Of a stretch of 64,000 nt of DNA, positions 16,614-26,588 are shown piece after piece. A program made the translations under genes and the position numbers. Each line of letters begins with the position of its first letter. Within the stretch, counting starts at the first letter, position 1. The notes under the pieces were generated by a model, which saw only the letters and a program-made list of their open reading frames with translations, did not search any database and was not told the DNA's origin. The DNA is taken from the NCBI GenBank assembly GCA_041658345.1, contig JBBAAK010000003.1, positions 1 through 64,000 on the forward strand. The letters run 5' to 3'. This DNA is from JBAZYV01 sp041658345. Its GTDB lineage: Bacteria; Patescibacteriota; Gracilibacteria; UBA1369; 2-02-FULL-48-14.

Positions 16614-17699
16614 TTACCCAATCTTCACGCCTTTTTCTGCAACGATTTCGCCACAGATTTTTGCGTTGACCCCATGTGCGTTTGCAATGGCCATGGCTTT
16701 TTGTTCTTCACCTGGAGCGACAATTACGAGCATTCCGTTACCCATGTTCCAAGAGCGGTAGGCTTCGTCTAAAGGCACTTTGCCAATCTCAATTGCGTGT
16801 TTCATGAGGGCACAAGGTTCAAAAAGTGCATCCAATTTTGCACCAAGTCCGGCACGATTTAAAACTCGCCCCAACTTACCTGGAATTCCACCGCCGGTAA
16901 TGTGTGCAACTCCGTGAACATCTACTTTTTTTTCGCCGTTGTAGCCACCAAACATATCGCAGACCGATGCGGAATAAATTGTGGAAGGCGTGAGTGCAAG
17001 ATCGCCCATTTGCACACCGTTTAATTCTTTTTGATGCCACTCGTCGCCGTAGTTATCCTGCATTATTTTACGTAAAAGTGAGAGCCCGTTTGAGCGGAAA
17101 CCTTTTTCTTCTAGTGCGATTATTTTGTCGCCAACGCTAATTTCTTTACCTGTAAAAAGCCTATCTTTATTTGCGAACCAAATTACTGCGGAACCCCAGT
17201 TGTAATTAAAATCTCCATAGCCACTTATTCTTGCGCCGAGTTCTGCAATCTCTCCATTAATTACTGCAACACGCGCTTCTTTTGCGGCTTCTATGTATCC
17301 CGTTGCGAGTTGTTTCATAAAATCTATGTGTGATTTTTCGCCAGTTCCGAGCGTTTTAACATCCAAAATTGAACCTACTAAAACCGGTTCACCTCCATAA
17401 ACAACTGCATCGTCGCAAACCATTGCAAAAAGATCAAAAGCAACTGTGCTGTGATTTTGCATACGTTCCGCGAGTTCAACTTTTGTACCAACTCCATCAA
17501 AACCCATACACATAACCGTGCCTGTGGGGAGTCCGCCAACATTTATTACGCGCACGCCGGAAAAATCATCTTTTGGAGCAACAACTTCACCAAGTAATCC
17601 TGCACGATTTTGCCAAGTGATTTTGGCGGCTTCATACATTATCTTTGATGAATCATCACCAAGTTCGATGTTTACTCCGGAATCTGCGTAAGTTGTCAT
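16614..17699 (-). CDS. purM: phosphoribosylformylglycinamidine cyclo-ligase
   Basis: Fifth step of de novo purine synthesis: ATP-dependent closure of FGAM to AIR. The family opening TYADSGVNIELGDDSSKIM, the MGFDGVGTKVELA loop, FAMVCDDAVVYGGEPVL and the C-terminal HITGGGIPGKLGRVL are all present. Length (361) is normal. Its ATG overlaps the purQ stop (ATGA), so the two are translated together as the last genes of the purine operon. Confidence 0.95.
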   Translation of the reverse strand: MTTYADSGVNIELGDDSSKIMYEAAKITWQNRAGLLGEVVAPKDDFSGVRVINVGGLPTGTVMCMGFDGVGTKVELAERMQNHSTVAFDLFAMVCDDAVVYGGEPVLVGSILDVKTLGTGEKSHIDFMKQLATGYIEAAKEARVAVINGEIAELGARISGYGDFNYNWGSAVIWFANKDRLFTGKEISVGDKIIALEEKGFRSNGLSLLRKIMQDNYGDEWHQKELNGVQMGDLALTPSTIYSASVCDMFGGYNGEKKVDVHGVAHITGGGIPGKLGRVLNRAGLGAKLDALFEPCALMKHAIEIGKVPLDEAYRSWNMGNGMLVIVAPGEEQKAMAIANAHGVNAKICGEIVAEKGVKIG

Positions 17700-18499
17700 A
17701 TAAAGTAGTTTACAGCATTTTCAAAAATTTGCATGCCGGGGCCTTTTTCGTCGAGAGTTTTGCCTTCGCGCAAAGCTTTTTCTTTAAGCATTGTCCAGTC
17801 ATTTTGATTGTAAATAATCCAGTTTCTTTCCGGATGAGGCATTATGCCAAGCACGCGCCCGGTTGGGTCGCAAACTGCAGCAATGTCCATAACCGCACCG
17901 TTTGGATTAAATGGCATTTCACCGTTCGCAGGTGAGCCATCCGGCTTTACATAAGTAAGCACAATTTGGTCGTTTGCAATCATTTGATCGAGCACTTTTT
18001 GATCTGCAAAAAACCTTCCTTCCCCGTGTGAAACTGGGCAATGCAAAGACTGTATCCCATTAGTCCAAACACATTTTTTGCTAACTGTTTTCATGTCTAT
18101 CCATCTGCATTCGTAGTGAGCCGTGGCATTGTGCATAAGCGCGAGTGAACGTTCACCATATTTGCCATCAAGCGCGGGGACCAATCCTAAATTAGCCATG
18201 ATTTGGCACCCGTTACAAATACCAATTACGAGTTTGTCTTCCGTAAGAAATTTTAGTACGTCATCCCAAATATTGCTCTTCATTTTGTTTGCATATGCAT
18301 TGCCGGAACCGGTGTCATCCGCATGAGCAAATCCTCCCGGGAATGCCATTATTTGGTAATCAGCCAGATTTTTTTTGTGATCGATTAAATCGTTGATATG
18401 CACGATTTCCGCTTCCGCACCGGCTAAATTAAATCCATAGGCTGTTTCTTCTTCGCTGTTTACCCCGTGCCCTGTAAGAACAATTACTTTTGGCTTCAT
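17696..18499 (-). CDS. purQ: phosphoribosylformylglycinamidine synthase, glutaminase subunit
   Basis: Class I glutamine amidotransferase that feeds ammonia to PurL in step four of purine synthesis. The nucleophile elbow is GICNGCQIMANLGLVPAL, and the His/Glu of the triad are in IMPHPERN. MAFPGGFAHADD is the usual oxyanion-region motif. At 267 residues it is slightly longer than Bacillus PurQ (~227). It starts 10 bases after the purL stop and overlaps purM by four bases. Confidence 0.95.
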   Translation of the reverse strand: MKPKVIVLTGHGVNSEEETAYGFNLAGAEAEIVHINDLIDHKKNLADYQIMAFPGGFAHADDTGSGNAYANKMKSNIWDDVLKFLTEDKLVIGICNGCQIMANLGLVPALDGKYGERSLALMHNATAHYECRWIDMKTVSKKCVWTNGIQSLHCPVSHGEGRFFADQKVLDQMIANDQIVLTYVKPDGSPANGEMPFNPNGAVMDIAAVCDPTGRVLGIMPHPERNWIIYNQNDWTMLKEKALREGKTLDEKGPGMQIFENAVNYFI

Positions 18500-18509
18500 A
18501 TTTTTGGTG

Positions 18510-21464
18510 TTATTTGTTGAAAACTGAACGGTATGCTTTGTTCAAAGTTGCTACGTCTGTTTCTACAATTGTTTCCCCATTTAGGCCTTTGACTACGAAT
18601 GATTTGTCTGCGCGAACTTTTCCGATTTGTGCGATGTCTTGGCCTTTAAATGCTTCTTCAAATTGCGCTACAAGATTTGGATTTACGGTTACTATTAAAC
18701 GGCTCTGCGACTCAGAAAATAGCGTGTAATCGTTGCGCGTTAGTGGTGAAATTGCAGGTAGATTTTGTAGTGAAATTTCCATTCCCAAATCGCCGGCAAT
18801 TGCCATGCGTGCAAGTGAAATTCCAAGCCCGCCCGCACACACACTTTCTGCGGAGGCAATTAAGTTTTTCTTTGTTGCTTCCGTGAAAGATTTATAAAGT
18901 GCGAGCGCCTTTTTTGCATTAACTTGTGGTGCGCCGTTTCCAATAAATCCAAGTTCATCAAAATATTCGCTTGCCCCAAGTTCTTCGCCGGTGGCACCAA
19001 GAATGTAAACTAAATCGCCGGCAAATTTTGGATCGATTGAAACGCAAGTTCTATAATCTTGCATTACACCAAAAGAAGAAATTAAAAGTGTTGGCAAAAC
19101 AGAAATTTTAACTTTATTTCCGTTTTCATCGTATCCTTTAAAATCGTTGAACATACTGTCTTTACCGGAAACAAAAGGTGTTTTATAAGCGGTTGCGTAG
19201 TCGTAACAAGCACGACCGGCCTCTTTAAGTTGACCAAGCCTTTCCGGTTCATCCGAGCTACACCAACAGAAATTATCAAGAAGGGCTAATTCATCCAAAG
19301 ATCCACCAACAGAAATCGCGTTACGGATTGCAGTATCGATTGCACAGGCCGACATGCGGTAAGTGTCTATTCCGCTATAACGTGGATATAAACTTTGTGA
19401 GAGCACTACGCCTTTTTTGGAAGTAAGCACCGGCGCTATAACTGTTGCGCGAGCATTGACTTGGCCCTTGCCATGAAGTGGACCTAAAATCGTTCCGCCT
19501 TGCACAACATAATCGTAAAGGTAAGGCAAGAAATCGAAACTGCATAAATTTGGGCGTGCGAGCATTTTGTTTAGCGTTTCTGTAAGGTTTGCCGGGCATG
19601 CAACGCTAGGTTCTTCATGCGTAACTTTTGTGTAAGTTGAACTTAAGGTTTTGTGTGGAAGCCCGTCGTGCAAAAAGTTTAGATCAATATCCATGATTTT
19701 TTTGCCTCCATGAGTTACCGTGCAACGACCGCTATCGTTAAAATCTCCAATTACGGTTACCTCAACTCCACGGCGATGCATTAAATCTACAAATTCATTT
19801 AATTTTTCAGGTGGAACAGCAAGTGTCATACGTTCTTGGGATTCACTAATCCAAATTTGCCACGGATCCAGACCCGGATATTTAACAGGAATGCTATCCA
19901 AATCTACTGCGCATCCGTTGCATTCCTTTGCCATTTCCGCAACTGAACAAGAAAGCCCGCCAGCACCGTTATCTGTAATGCTGTTGTAAAGACCTTGATC
20001 GCGAGCTTCTTTAACAAGTGCGTCACTTAATCTTTTTTGAGTGATCGGGTCTCCAATTTGCACTGCAGTGGATGGGCTTCCGCTATCCATAGCTTCGGAT
20101 GAGAAAGTAGCACCATGAATTCCGTCCATACCTACACGTCCTCCAACCACAACTATTTTGTCACCAGGTTTTGCTGATTTTTCCCAGCTTGGTGCGCCAT
20201 TTACAGTTTTGGGGATTAAGCCGACTGTGCCAACAAAAACAAGTGGTTTGCCTTTATACGATTTATCAAAAAACATAAAACCTTGCGGTGTTGGGATGCC
20301 GGAACAGTTTCCTCCAACTTTAACACCTTCAATAACTCCGTCCATAATTCTACGTGATGAAAGCATTTTTTGCGTTTTATTCGCGCCTTTGTAGAGTGGC
20401 TTTTCGTCACGAGGATCCGCGAAACAAAATCCATAACGATTCGCGATTGGCTTCGCGCCCATTCCGAATCCAATTGCATCACGATTAACTCCAACTATAC
20501 CCGTAATTGCGCCTCCAAATGGATCTAGTGCAGATGGGCTATTGTGGGTTTCCACTTTGTCTGTTACTAGCCAAGCGTCATCAAAATCTATTCCGCCGGA
20601 GTTGTCTTTAAATACAGAAATACAAAAATCTTTTTGCCCAAGTGATGCGCGAATTTCGTTTGTTGCGCGCTTGATATAATATTTGTAAATTCCATCCTTA
20701 ATTTCGTCGAGTGTGGCGGCAAAAATGGTGTGGTGGCAATGCTCTGACCAAGTTTGTGCGAGCGATTCCATTTCTATGTCTGTTGGCATGCGCCCTTCTC
20801 GCGCAAAATATTCTTGAATCACTTTTAAGGAAGGTAAATCTAGTGCGAGCGGACCACGCCTTGTTCCGTCTTTATTTGGCACGCCTTCTTTACCAAGTTT
20901 TTGCAATTCTTCGTCCGTTAAATCCAAAGACACTTCATCGATTTGCGGTTCGTGCGCAAGATTTACTTTTGGCACACGAATTCCCATTCCACCTTCTTTT
21001 TGAAATTCCTCTGCAGTTTTTACCAAAATGCGCTGAATAAGTGGATTCGCCATATCCTCTCCAATTTCTTGACCAATTTCTTTTGATAAATCTCCATCTA
21101 TAAATGTGATTTGAGAAGTGTAAATTGCTTCCCCTTCTGCAAACTTTAACTTGAGTAAATCCTCTGCAATTTCTTTTGCAGTGTGCCCAATATTGTCTGT
21201 TACTCCCGGCATAAATCCAACTTCAATCGCAATATTAAATGCAGGAACTTTTGCCGGCGTGTCCACAGAAAAACCTTGTACAACCGGATTTGCTAGCGCC
21301 GAACCGATCTTAGTTAAATCGTCTGCAGAAATCTCTTTGTCTATTGTGTAGGCATCTACAACATAAACTTCTCTAACAGAGTAAGCGTTGCCAAGTAGCT
21401 TTTTTTTACGTACTTCTGCACGCGTGTCTGGGACTGTTGAGTAAACTTCAATGCGATGTGCCAC
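18510..21464 (-). CDS. purL: PurS-PurS-PurL fusion: FGAM synthase large subunit
   Basis: Makes FGAM from FGAR using ammonia from PurQ. The catalytic PurL part starts near residue 190 and contains LAQTWSEHCHHTIFAA, GGAITGIVGVNRDAIGFG, VGGRVGMDGIHGATFSSEA and a second half-repeat ending near TVNPNLVAQFEEAF. The first ~165 residues are unlike small PurL but resemble two PurS-like units in tandem: RIEVYSTVPDTRAE...VREVYVVDAYTID and IAIEVGFMPGVTDNIG...ITFIDGD. PurS normally is a separate ~80-residue protein that docks PurQ to PurL; no separate purS gene is present here. The start is GTG 21464; no ATG is nearby. Total 984 residues. Confidence 0.92.
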   Translation of the reverse strand: MAHRIEVYSTVPDTRAEVRKKKLLGNAYSVREVYVVDAYTIDKEISADDLTKIGSALANPVVQGFSVDTPAKVPAFNIAIEVGFMPGVTDNIGHTAKEIAEDLLKLKFAEGEAIYTSQITFIDGDLSKEIGQEIGEDMANPLIQRILVKTAEEFQKEGGMGIRVPKVNLAHEPQIDEVSLDLTDEELQKLGKEGVPNKDGTRRGPLALDLPSLKVIQEYFAREGRMPTDIEMESLAQTWSEHCHHTIFAATLDEIKDGIYKYYIKRATNEIRASLGQKDFCISVFKDNSGGIDFDDAWLVTDKVETHNSPSALDPFGGAITGIVGVNRDAIGFGMGAKPIANRYGFCFADPRDEKPLYKGANKTQKMLSSRRIMDGVIEGVKVGGNCSGIPTPQGFMFFDKSYKGKPLVFVGTVGLIPKTVNGAPSWEKSAKPGDKIVVVGGRVGMDGIHGATFSSEAMDSGSPSTAVQIGDPITQKRLSDALVKEARDQGLYNSITDNGAGGLSCSVAEMAKECNGCAVDLDSIPVKYPGLDPWQIWISESQERMTLAVPPEKLNEFVDLMHRRGVEVTVIGDFNDSGRCTVTHGGKKIMDIDLNFLHDGLPHKTLSSTYTKVTHEEPSVACPANLTETLNKMLARPNLCSFDFLPYLYDYVVQGGTILGPLHGKGQVNARATVIAPVLTSKKGVVLSQSLYPRYSGIDTYRMSACAIDTAIRNAISVGGSLDELALLDNFCWCSSDEPERLGQLKEAGRACYDYATAYKTPFVSGKDSMFNDFKGYDENGNKVKISVLPTLLISSFGVMQDYRTCVSIDPKFAGDLVYILGATGEELGASEYFDELGFIGNGAPQVNAKKALALYKSFTEATKKNLIASAESVCAGGLGISLARMAIAGDLGMEISLQNLPAISPLTRNDYTLFSESQSRLIVTVNPNLVAQFEEAFKGQDIAQIGKVRADKSFVVKGLNGETIVETDVATLNKAYRSVFNK

Positions 21465-21489
21465 TTTTTTTTGGGGTTAAATAATTGAT

Positions 21490-22278
21490 TTATTTTGCGT
21501 CTTTTTCAACTTCGTAAACCGGATTTCCGTAGCTCCAGCCCTCTATATTCACCATATAATCTTCACGCGCGAATTCCACTTGAGTGCCTTTTGTAAGATC
21601 TATCACAAAGATTGCCGTAATTAAATCATTCGTGGTGTTTGCGGTCTCATAACCCATATCCGCAGGTGCCATTGTGGATGCATAAGCTAAATATTTGCCG
21701 TCCGGAGAAAACAGACCTTCACCTGCCTGGAAAAAATCTGAGCTAACCGTGTAGACTTTTTTTGTCGGTAGATTTGGCAATTCGGGCGAATTTTTGCTTA
21801 AGTCGTAAACTCCGACCTTTAACCCCGTTTCGTCTTGATAAAAAGAGACTAATGAGGCTCCATCGTCAGAAATGTCCGTAGCGAAACCTTCAAAATTAAG
21901 TTTTTCAACGCTGGTTGTTACGAGGTCAACTCGATACAAATTTTGTGCGCCGGTGTAAAGAATAAAGCCACCGAGGCCAGTTGGATTCACCGCTATATAA
22001 ACTGCATCCTCTTGGCTTTCAAAAATCGAAACATCGTAACCGTCTGCGGGCCAAGTTTGATTTAAATCCGCAATTTTTTCTCCATCCATCAAAACGGAAA
22101 TTACGTAAGAATCATCCGTTTGTGTGTTTTCAAAAGTTATGTTTGCGTCTCCGAAAACGGTGGCACCTCTATCAGTAGCCCAACCATTATCATCTACTTG
22201 AGTTGCTCCATCTTTTTTACATCCGTTCAGGGCTACAAATGTGAAAAGTATTACTAGAATCGCTGTAAGTTTCTTCAT
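21490..22278 (-). CDS. predicted lipoprotein, TolB/beta-propeller-like
   Basis: Lipoprotein signal: basic MKK, a hydrophobic stretch, and the lipobox LNGC (Cys about residue 20), followed by KKDGATQ. The mature part shows repeated short beta-rich units of WD40/TolB type (DGEKIADLNQTWPADGYDVS, GEGLFSPDGKYLAYAST), so it is probably a propeller-like extracytoplasmic protein. ATG 22278 is chosen because the longer frame lacks a proper signal peptide. It lies directly upstream of purL (25 bases) on the same strand, although a functional link to purines is not evident. Confidence 0.65.
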   Translation of the reverse strand: MKKLTAILVILFTFVALNGCKKDGATQVDDNGWATDRGATVFGDANITFENTQTDDSYVISVLMDGEKIADLNQTWPADGYDVSIFESQEDAVYIAVNPTGLGGFILYTGAQNLYRVDLVTTSVEKLNFEGFATDISDDGASLVSFYQDETGLKVGVYDLSKNSPELPNLPTKKVYTVSSDFFQAGEGLFSPDGKYLAYASTMAPADMGYETANTTNDLITAIFVIDLTKGTQVEFAREDYMVNIEGWSYGNPVYEVEKDAK

Positions 22279-22363
22279 ATGGCATTGGGTTATTTGCGTG
22301 AGTAGTTTACGGCCCATTTATCTCTTGCGCAAGAAATATAGAATCGTTAGACTCACTCAAAGA

Positions 22364-25300
22364 ATGGCTACAAAGACTCCAAATAAGCGTCTCCCAAAAA
22401 AAGTTCTGATTCTGGGATCAGGAGCTCTAAAAATTGGCGAGGCGGGTGAGTTTGATTATTCAGGTTCACAAGCGATTAAGGCCTTAAAGGAAGAAGGAAT
22501 TACCGTAGTCTTGTTAAATCCAAATATCGCTACTAATCAAACTAGCAAGGGGCTGGCCGATAGTGTTTATTTTTTGCCAATTACTCCTTATTTTGCCGAA
22601 AAAGTAATCGCAAAAGAAAAACCCGATGGGCTACTGCTTAGTTTTGGTGGGCAAACGGCGTTAAATTGTGGTGTTACTTTAAACCGTAGCGGTGTACTCA
22701 AAAAATATAATGTGAAAGTGCTTGGTACGCCTGTTACCGCAATAGAAAAAACCGAGGATAGGGAACTTTTTAACAAAGAGCTTCAAAAAATCGGCGTGAA
22801 TGTGCCAAAAAGTTTTGCGTGCCAGACCCCGTCCGAAGCACTTAAAGCCGGTGAAAAAATCGGCTACCCTGTTTTGGTGCGTGCGGCCTATGCGCTTGGA
22901 GGCAAGGGAAGTGGATTTGCAAAAGATGAGAATGAACTCGCGGATATTGTAAGTAAGGCTTTTGCATACTCTCCGCAGGTGCTTGTTGAGGAAAGTTTAA
23001 AAGGTTGGAAAGAAATTGAATATGAAGTGGTAAGGGACGGCGCTGATAATTGCATCACCGTGTGCAATATGGAAAATATGGATCCGCTTGGAATCCATAC
23101 CGGTGAGAGCATTGTGATTGCGCCTTCGCAAACTTTGAACAACAAAGAGTACCATTTTTTGCGAGAAATTGCGTTAAAAGTTATTAGACATTTTGGAATT
23201 GTTGGAGAGTGTAATATCCAATATGCACTTGACCCTGCATCTGATGAATACCGCGTGATTGAAGTGAATGCCAGGCTTTCCCGCTCATCCGCTTTGGCGT
23301 CAAAAGCTACCGGTTATCCGCTTGCTTATGTTGCTGCAAAACTTGCACTTGGCCACAATCTAACTGACTTAAAAAATGCTGTAACCGGAGTTACGACTGC
23401 TTGTTTTGAGCCTTCGCTCGATTATGTTGCATTAAAAATCCCAAGATGGGATTTAAATAAATTCCGCAAAGTTTCACATCAAATCTCGAGCGAAATGAAA
23501 TCCGTTGGCGAAATTATGGCGCTTGGAAGAAGTTTTGAAGAAGTTATGCAAAAAGGACTTCGTATGTTGCAAGTTGGGCTCATTGGACTCACGGGAAATG
23601 CAAGACTAAATATTGATACGGAAAATCTAAAAAATCTAATTTCCAATCCAACGCCAAAACGTATTATTGCGATTTGTGATGCGCTTGCAAAAGATTCCAG
23701 CATTGAAGAAATCTATAAACTTTCCGGCATTGATCCTTGGTTTTTGGGTAAGTTGAAAAATATTGTAGATATGGATAAAAAATTGGCAAAAGAAGATTTA
23801 TCCGCCGAGCTTTTGCTTGATGCAAAAAAGTGCGGTTTTTCCGACAAACAAATCGGCCTGATTAAAAATATTCCCGAAATGGAGGTGAGAAAGTTAAGAA
23901 AAAAAATGAAAGTTTTACCGGTTGTAAAACAAATCGACACTATGGGTGCGGAATATCCGGCGCAGACAAATTATTTATATTTAACTTATCACGGCACAAA
24001 ACATGACACGGAATTTAAATCAAAAAAGAAAAAAGCGATGATTTTAGGGAGTGGCGCGTATTCAATCGGCTCTTCTGTTGAATTTGACTGGTGTTCGATT
24101 AATGCGGTTAAGACTTTTTCTGCGAATAAGTTTGAAACGATTATGGTCAACTACAATCCGGAGACTGTTTCGACCGATTACGACATGTGCGACAAACTCT
24201 ATTTTGACGAGCTTTCACTCGAACGTGTGCTTGACATCTATGAACTGGAGGGACCAGAAGGGATTGCGGTATCTACAGGGGGGCAAATCCCAAATAATTT
24301 AGTGATGAAACTCGCGAATGCGGATGTGCGAATTTTTGGTACTGCGCCGGCCAGTATAGACCGAGCGGAGAATCGCCATAAATTTTCCAAGCTCCTTGAT
24401 GAACTTGGGGTAGATCAGCCAAAATGGCAAGAGTTTGCAGAAACCAGCGATGCTTTTAAATTTGCGGAGGAGGTTTTGTACCCGGTTTTGGTGAGGCCTT
24501 CTTATGTACTCTCCGGCGCGGCGATGGCAGTGGCGCAAAATCCTGAATCATTGCAGGATTACTTGGATAAGGCTGTAAGAATTGGGAAAGATGCACCCGT
24601 TGTTATTACAAAATTTGAGCTTGGCGCAAAAGAAATCGAGGTTGATGCGGTTGCGCAAAATGGCGAACTTATGATTTATGCAATTGCCGAACACGCCGAA
24701 AATGCCGGTGTGCACAGTGGAGATGCCACAATTATTTTGCCACCACAAAAGCTTTATTTGGAAACAATTAAGCGTGTTAAAAATGTTACAAAAAAGATTG
24801 CCGAAGCACTAAAAATCAGTGGCCCTTTTAATCTGCAATTGTTGGCTGTAAATAACGACATAAAAGTTATTGAATGTAATTTGAGAGCAAGCAGGAGTTT
24901 TCCTTTTAGTTCAAAAGTTACCGGCTTTAATTTTGTTGAAATTGCTACGGAGGCCATGCTCGGAATCGCAAAAAAACGTGATTATAAAACTTTGGATTTG
25001 GATCATGTTGGAGTTAAAGCGCCACAATTTTCTTTTTCACGGCTTAAGGGCGCGGATCCGGTGCTTGGCGTAGAAATGGCTTCCACCGGGGAAGTAGCTT
25101 GCTTTGGAGATGATTTGCATGAGGCGTTTTTTAAAGCGATGCTATCTACCGGCTTTGAAATCCCACATGAAAATATTTTAGTTTCGATTGGAAAAATTGA
25201 AGACAAAGCTGACTTTTTACCATCTGCACAAAAGTTGGTGCAAATGGGCTTCCGATTATTTGCAACTGAGGGAACTGCTAAAGTTTTTGCGGAAAATGGC

Positions 25301-25573
25301 ATCCCGGTTTCCGAAGTGCACAAAATGAATAGCGACCTGAGCCCGAATTTTATTGAATTGATTCGCAAAGATAAAGTGGATTGGGTTATAAATATTCCTC
25401 GCAGTTACTCGCATGAAGATATGACAATCGGCTACACAATTCGGAGACTAACAATCGATAATAACATTCCGCTTACCACGGATTTAAAAGTCGCAAAATT
25501 GATGATTGATTCTCTTGAACGCTATAAAATCGACGACTTAAAAATCGAGCCGTGGACGCACTATGTGGAGTAG
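22364..25573 (+). CDS. carB: carbamoyl-phosphate synthase large chain
   Basis: Forms carbamoyl phosphate from bicarbonate, ammonia and two ATP for pyrimidine (and arginine) synthesis. Two homologous ATP-grasp halves are visible: the first begins KKVLILGSGALKIGEAGEFDYSGSQA, the second KKAMILGSGAYSIGSSVEFDWCS. Both have ECN-type metal-binding stretches (GECNIQYALDP; FNLQLLAVNNDIKVIECNLRASRSFPF). The C-terminal ~130 residues form the MGS-like regulatory domain (ILVSIGKIEDKADFLPSAQKL ... FATEGTA). ATG 22364 removes 41 upstream codons that overlap the divergent lipoprotein gene. The small glutaminase subunit carA is not in this window. Confidence 0.95.
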   Translation: MATKTPNKRLPKKVLILGSGALKIGEAGEFDYSGSQAIKALKEEGITVVLLNPNIATNQTSKGLADSVYFLPITPYFAEKVIAKEKPDGLLLSFGGQTALNCGVTLNRSGVLKKYNVKVLGTPVTAIEKTEDRELFNKELQKIGVNVPKSFACQTPSEALKAGEKIGYPVLVRAAYALGGKGSGFAKDENELADIVSKAFAYSPQVLVEESLKGWKEIEYEVVRDGADNCITVCNMENMDPLGIHTGESIVIAPSQTLNNKEYHFLREIALKVIRHFGIVGECNIQYALDPASDEYRVIEVNARLSRSSALASKATGYPLAYVAAKLALGHNLTDLKNAVTGVTTACFEPSLDYVALKIPRWDLNKFRKVSHQISSEMKSVGEIMALGRSFEEVMQKGLRMLQVGLIGLTGNARLNIDTENLKNLISNPTPKRIIAICDALAKDSSIEEIYKLSGIDPWFLGKLKNIVDMDKKLAKEDLSAELLLDAKKCGFSDKQIGLIKNIPEMEVRKLRKKMKVLPVVKQIDTMGAEYPAQTNYLYLTYHGTKHDTEFKSKKKKAMILGSGAYSIGSSVEFDWCSINAVKTFSANKFETIMVNYNPETVSTDYDMCDKLYFDELSLERVLDIYELEGPEGIAVSTGGQIPNNLVMKLANADVRIFGTAPASIDRAENRHKFSKLLDELGVDQPKWQEFAETSDAFKFAEEVLYPVLVRPSYVLSGAAMAVAQNPESLQDYLDKAVRIGKDAPVVITKFELGAKEIEVDAVAQNGELMIYAIAEHAENAGVHSGDATIILPPQKLYLETIKRVKNVTKKIAEALKISGPFNLQLLAVNNDIKVIECNLRASRSFPFSSKVTGFNFVEIATEAMLGIAKKRDYKTLDLDHVGVKAPQFSFSRLKGADPVLGVEMASTGEVACFGDDLHEAFFKAMLSTGFEIPHENILVSIGKIEDKADFLPSAQKLVQMGFRLFATEGTAKVFAENGIPVSEVHKMNSDLSPNFIELIRKDKVDWVINIPRSYSHEDMTIGYTIRRLTIDNNIPLTTDLKVAKLMIDSLERYKIDDLKIEPWTHYVE

Positions 25574-25579
25574 CCTCCG

Positions 25580-26206
25580 TTACACTTTGGCTTGGTCAAA
25601 AAATTCACCCGGATCTGTTGCGAAAACGAGTTTTTTAACTTCGATTAAAAGTGCCAATGCAAATATGCCAAGTGCGATGACTAAATTTGGCGTGCTCGGA
25701 TTATATTGCATCACCGTTTTGGCCGTATATTTAAACATCACGTAGGTGGGAAGTAGTGGAATTATTAAAATTGTTGAGGATACGAGCCAGTAAATTGCCC
25801 AATCTTTTTTGTTGCGGTTTAGAGAATAAAATGGAGAAATCACCATGCCCACAAAAAGTGCGAGCATGCGCACGGTGAGGTAATAAGCGCAAAGCATAAT
25901 TATTGATTCCAAAAGGCTTGTGCCCAAAATTATTGACTGCAAAATCGTTGGTATCACCGGCAAGAATAATAGTTTTAACATTTCTTTGTTTGACTCTGGA
26001 AGTCCACCGCTAAATTGCTCCATTAGTTGCGAAATGTTTAGCACAAGTAAGATAAAAATCGCCACTATACTTAAATCTCTTAAGATGTCTTGTGGAATGT
26101 TTGGCGCAATAAGTAAAAAAGCAATCGGCGGACAAAACATATGCAAGAGTGCGTACACCACCTGAAGAATTTTTAATGCTGAAAATGTTGAAGCCCGGGT
26201 GGTCAT
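25580..26206 (-). CDS. polytopic membrane protein of unknown function
   Basis: 208 residues with about five or six hydrophobic segments (for example ILQVVYALLHMFCPPIAFLL, DLSIVAIFILLVLNISQLM, WLVSSTILIIPLLPTYVMF, LVIALGIFALALLIEV). No charged catalytic motif is visible and I assign no family. Its ATG overlaps the stop of the PIN-domain toxin by four bases (ATGA), so it is the third gene of the toxin-antitoxin transcript. It converges with carB. Confidence 0.7.
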   Translation of the reverse strand: MTTRASTFSALKILQVVYALLHMFCPPIAFLLIAPNIPQDILRDLSIVAIFILLVLNISQLMEQFSGGLPESNKEMLKLLFLPVIPTILQSIILGTSLLESIIMLCAYYLTVRMLALFVGMVISPFYSLNRNKKDWAIYWLVSSTILIIPLLPTYVMFKYTAKTVMQYNPSTPNLVIALGIFALALLIEVKKLVFATDPGEFFDQAKV

Positions 26207-26583
26207 AGTTTTATTAATTTTATTTGTAGGTTTTTTATTTTTTTAAAATCTTTGTCTGCAGTTACGAGTGTGAGTTTTTCTACTTTTGCAGTTGCTGCGA
26301 TTAAAAGGTCTTTAAGTTTAAGTTTGGGTGTTTGTTCTTTCCCCATCCTTACCGCTTCTACCATAATGTCTTTATTAAGTTCGAGTGGCACACATTTATT
26401 TAAAAGTTGTATAGCTAAATTTTCTTCCTTTAATGTTTTTGCACCAACAAGTAATTCGAAATAAGATAAGGCAGAAACGAAAAAATACCCTCTGTGTAGT
26501 GATTTGAGGGTTGTTAATACGCCATCATTGCCCCCTAATGTGTAAATGAGAATATTTGTATCTAAAATATATTCTGTTCCCAT
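26203..26583 (-). CDS. PIN-domain ribonuclease, VapC-type toxin
   Basis: PIN-domain nuclease of the VapC type, expected to cleave RNA when free of its antitoxin. The acidic active-site residues are in place: Asp in YILDTNILIY near the N-terminus, Glu in SALSYFELLVG, Asp in LKDLLIAATA, and a C-terminal Asp in LVTADKDF. 126 residues is normal. The partner gene lies 5 bases upstream, and a membrane-protein gene follows with a 4-base overlap. The RNA target is unknown. Confidence 0.85.
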   Translation of the reverse strand: MGTEYILDTNILIYTLGGNDGVLTTLKSLHRGYFFVSALSYFELLVGAKTLKEENLAIQLLNKCVPLELNKDIMVEAVRMGKEQTPKLKLKDLLIAATAKVEKLTLVTADKDFKKIKNLQIKLIKL

Positions 26584-26588
26584 AAATA

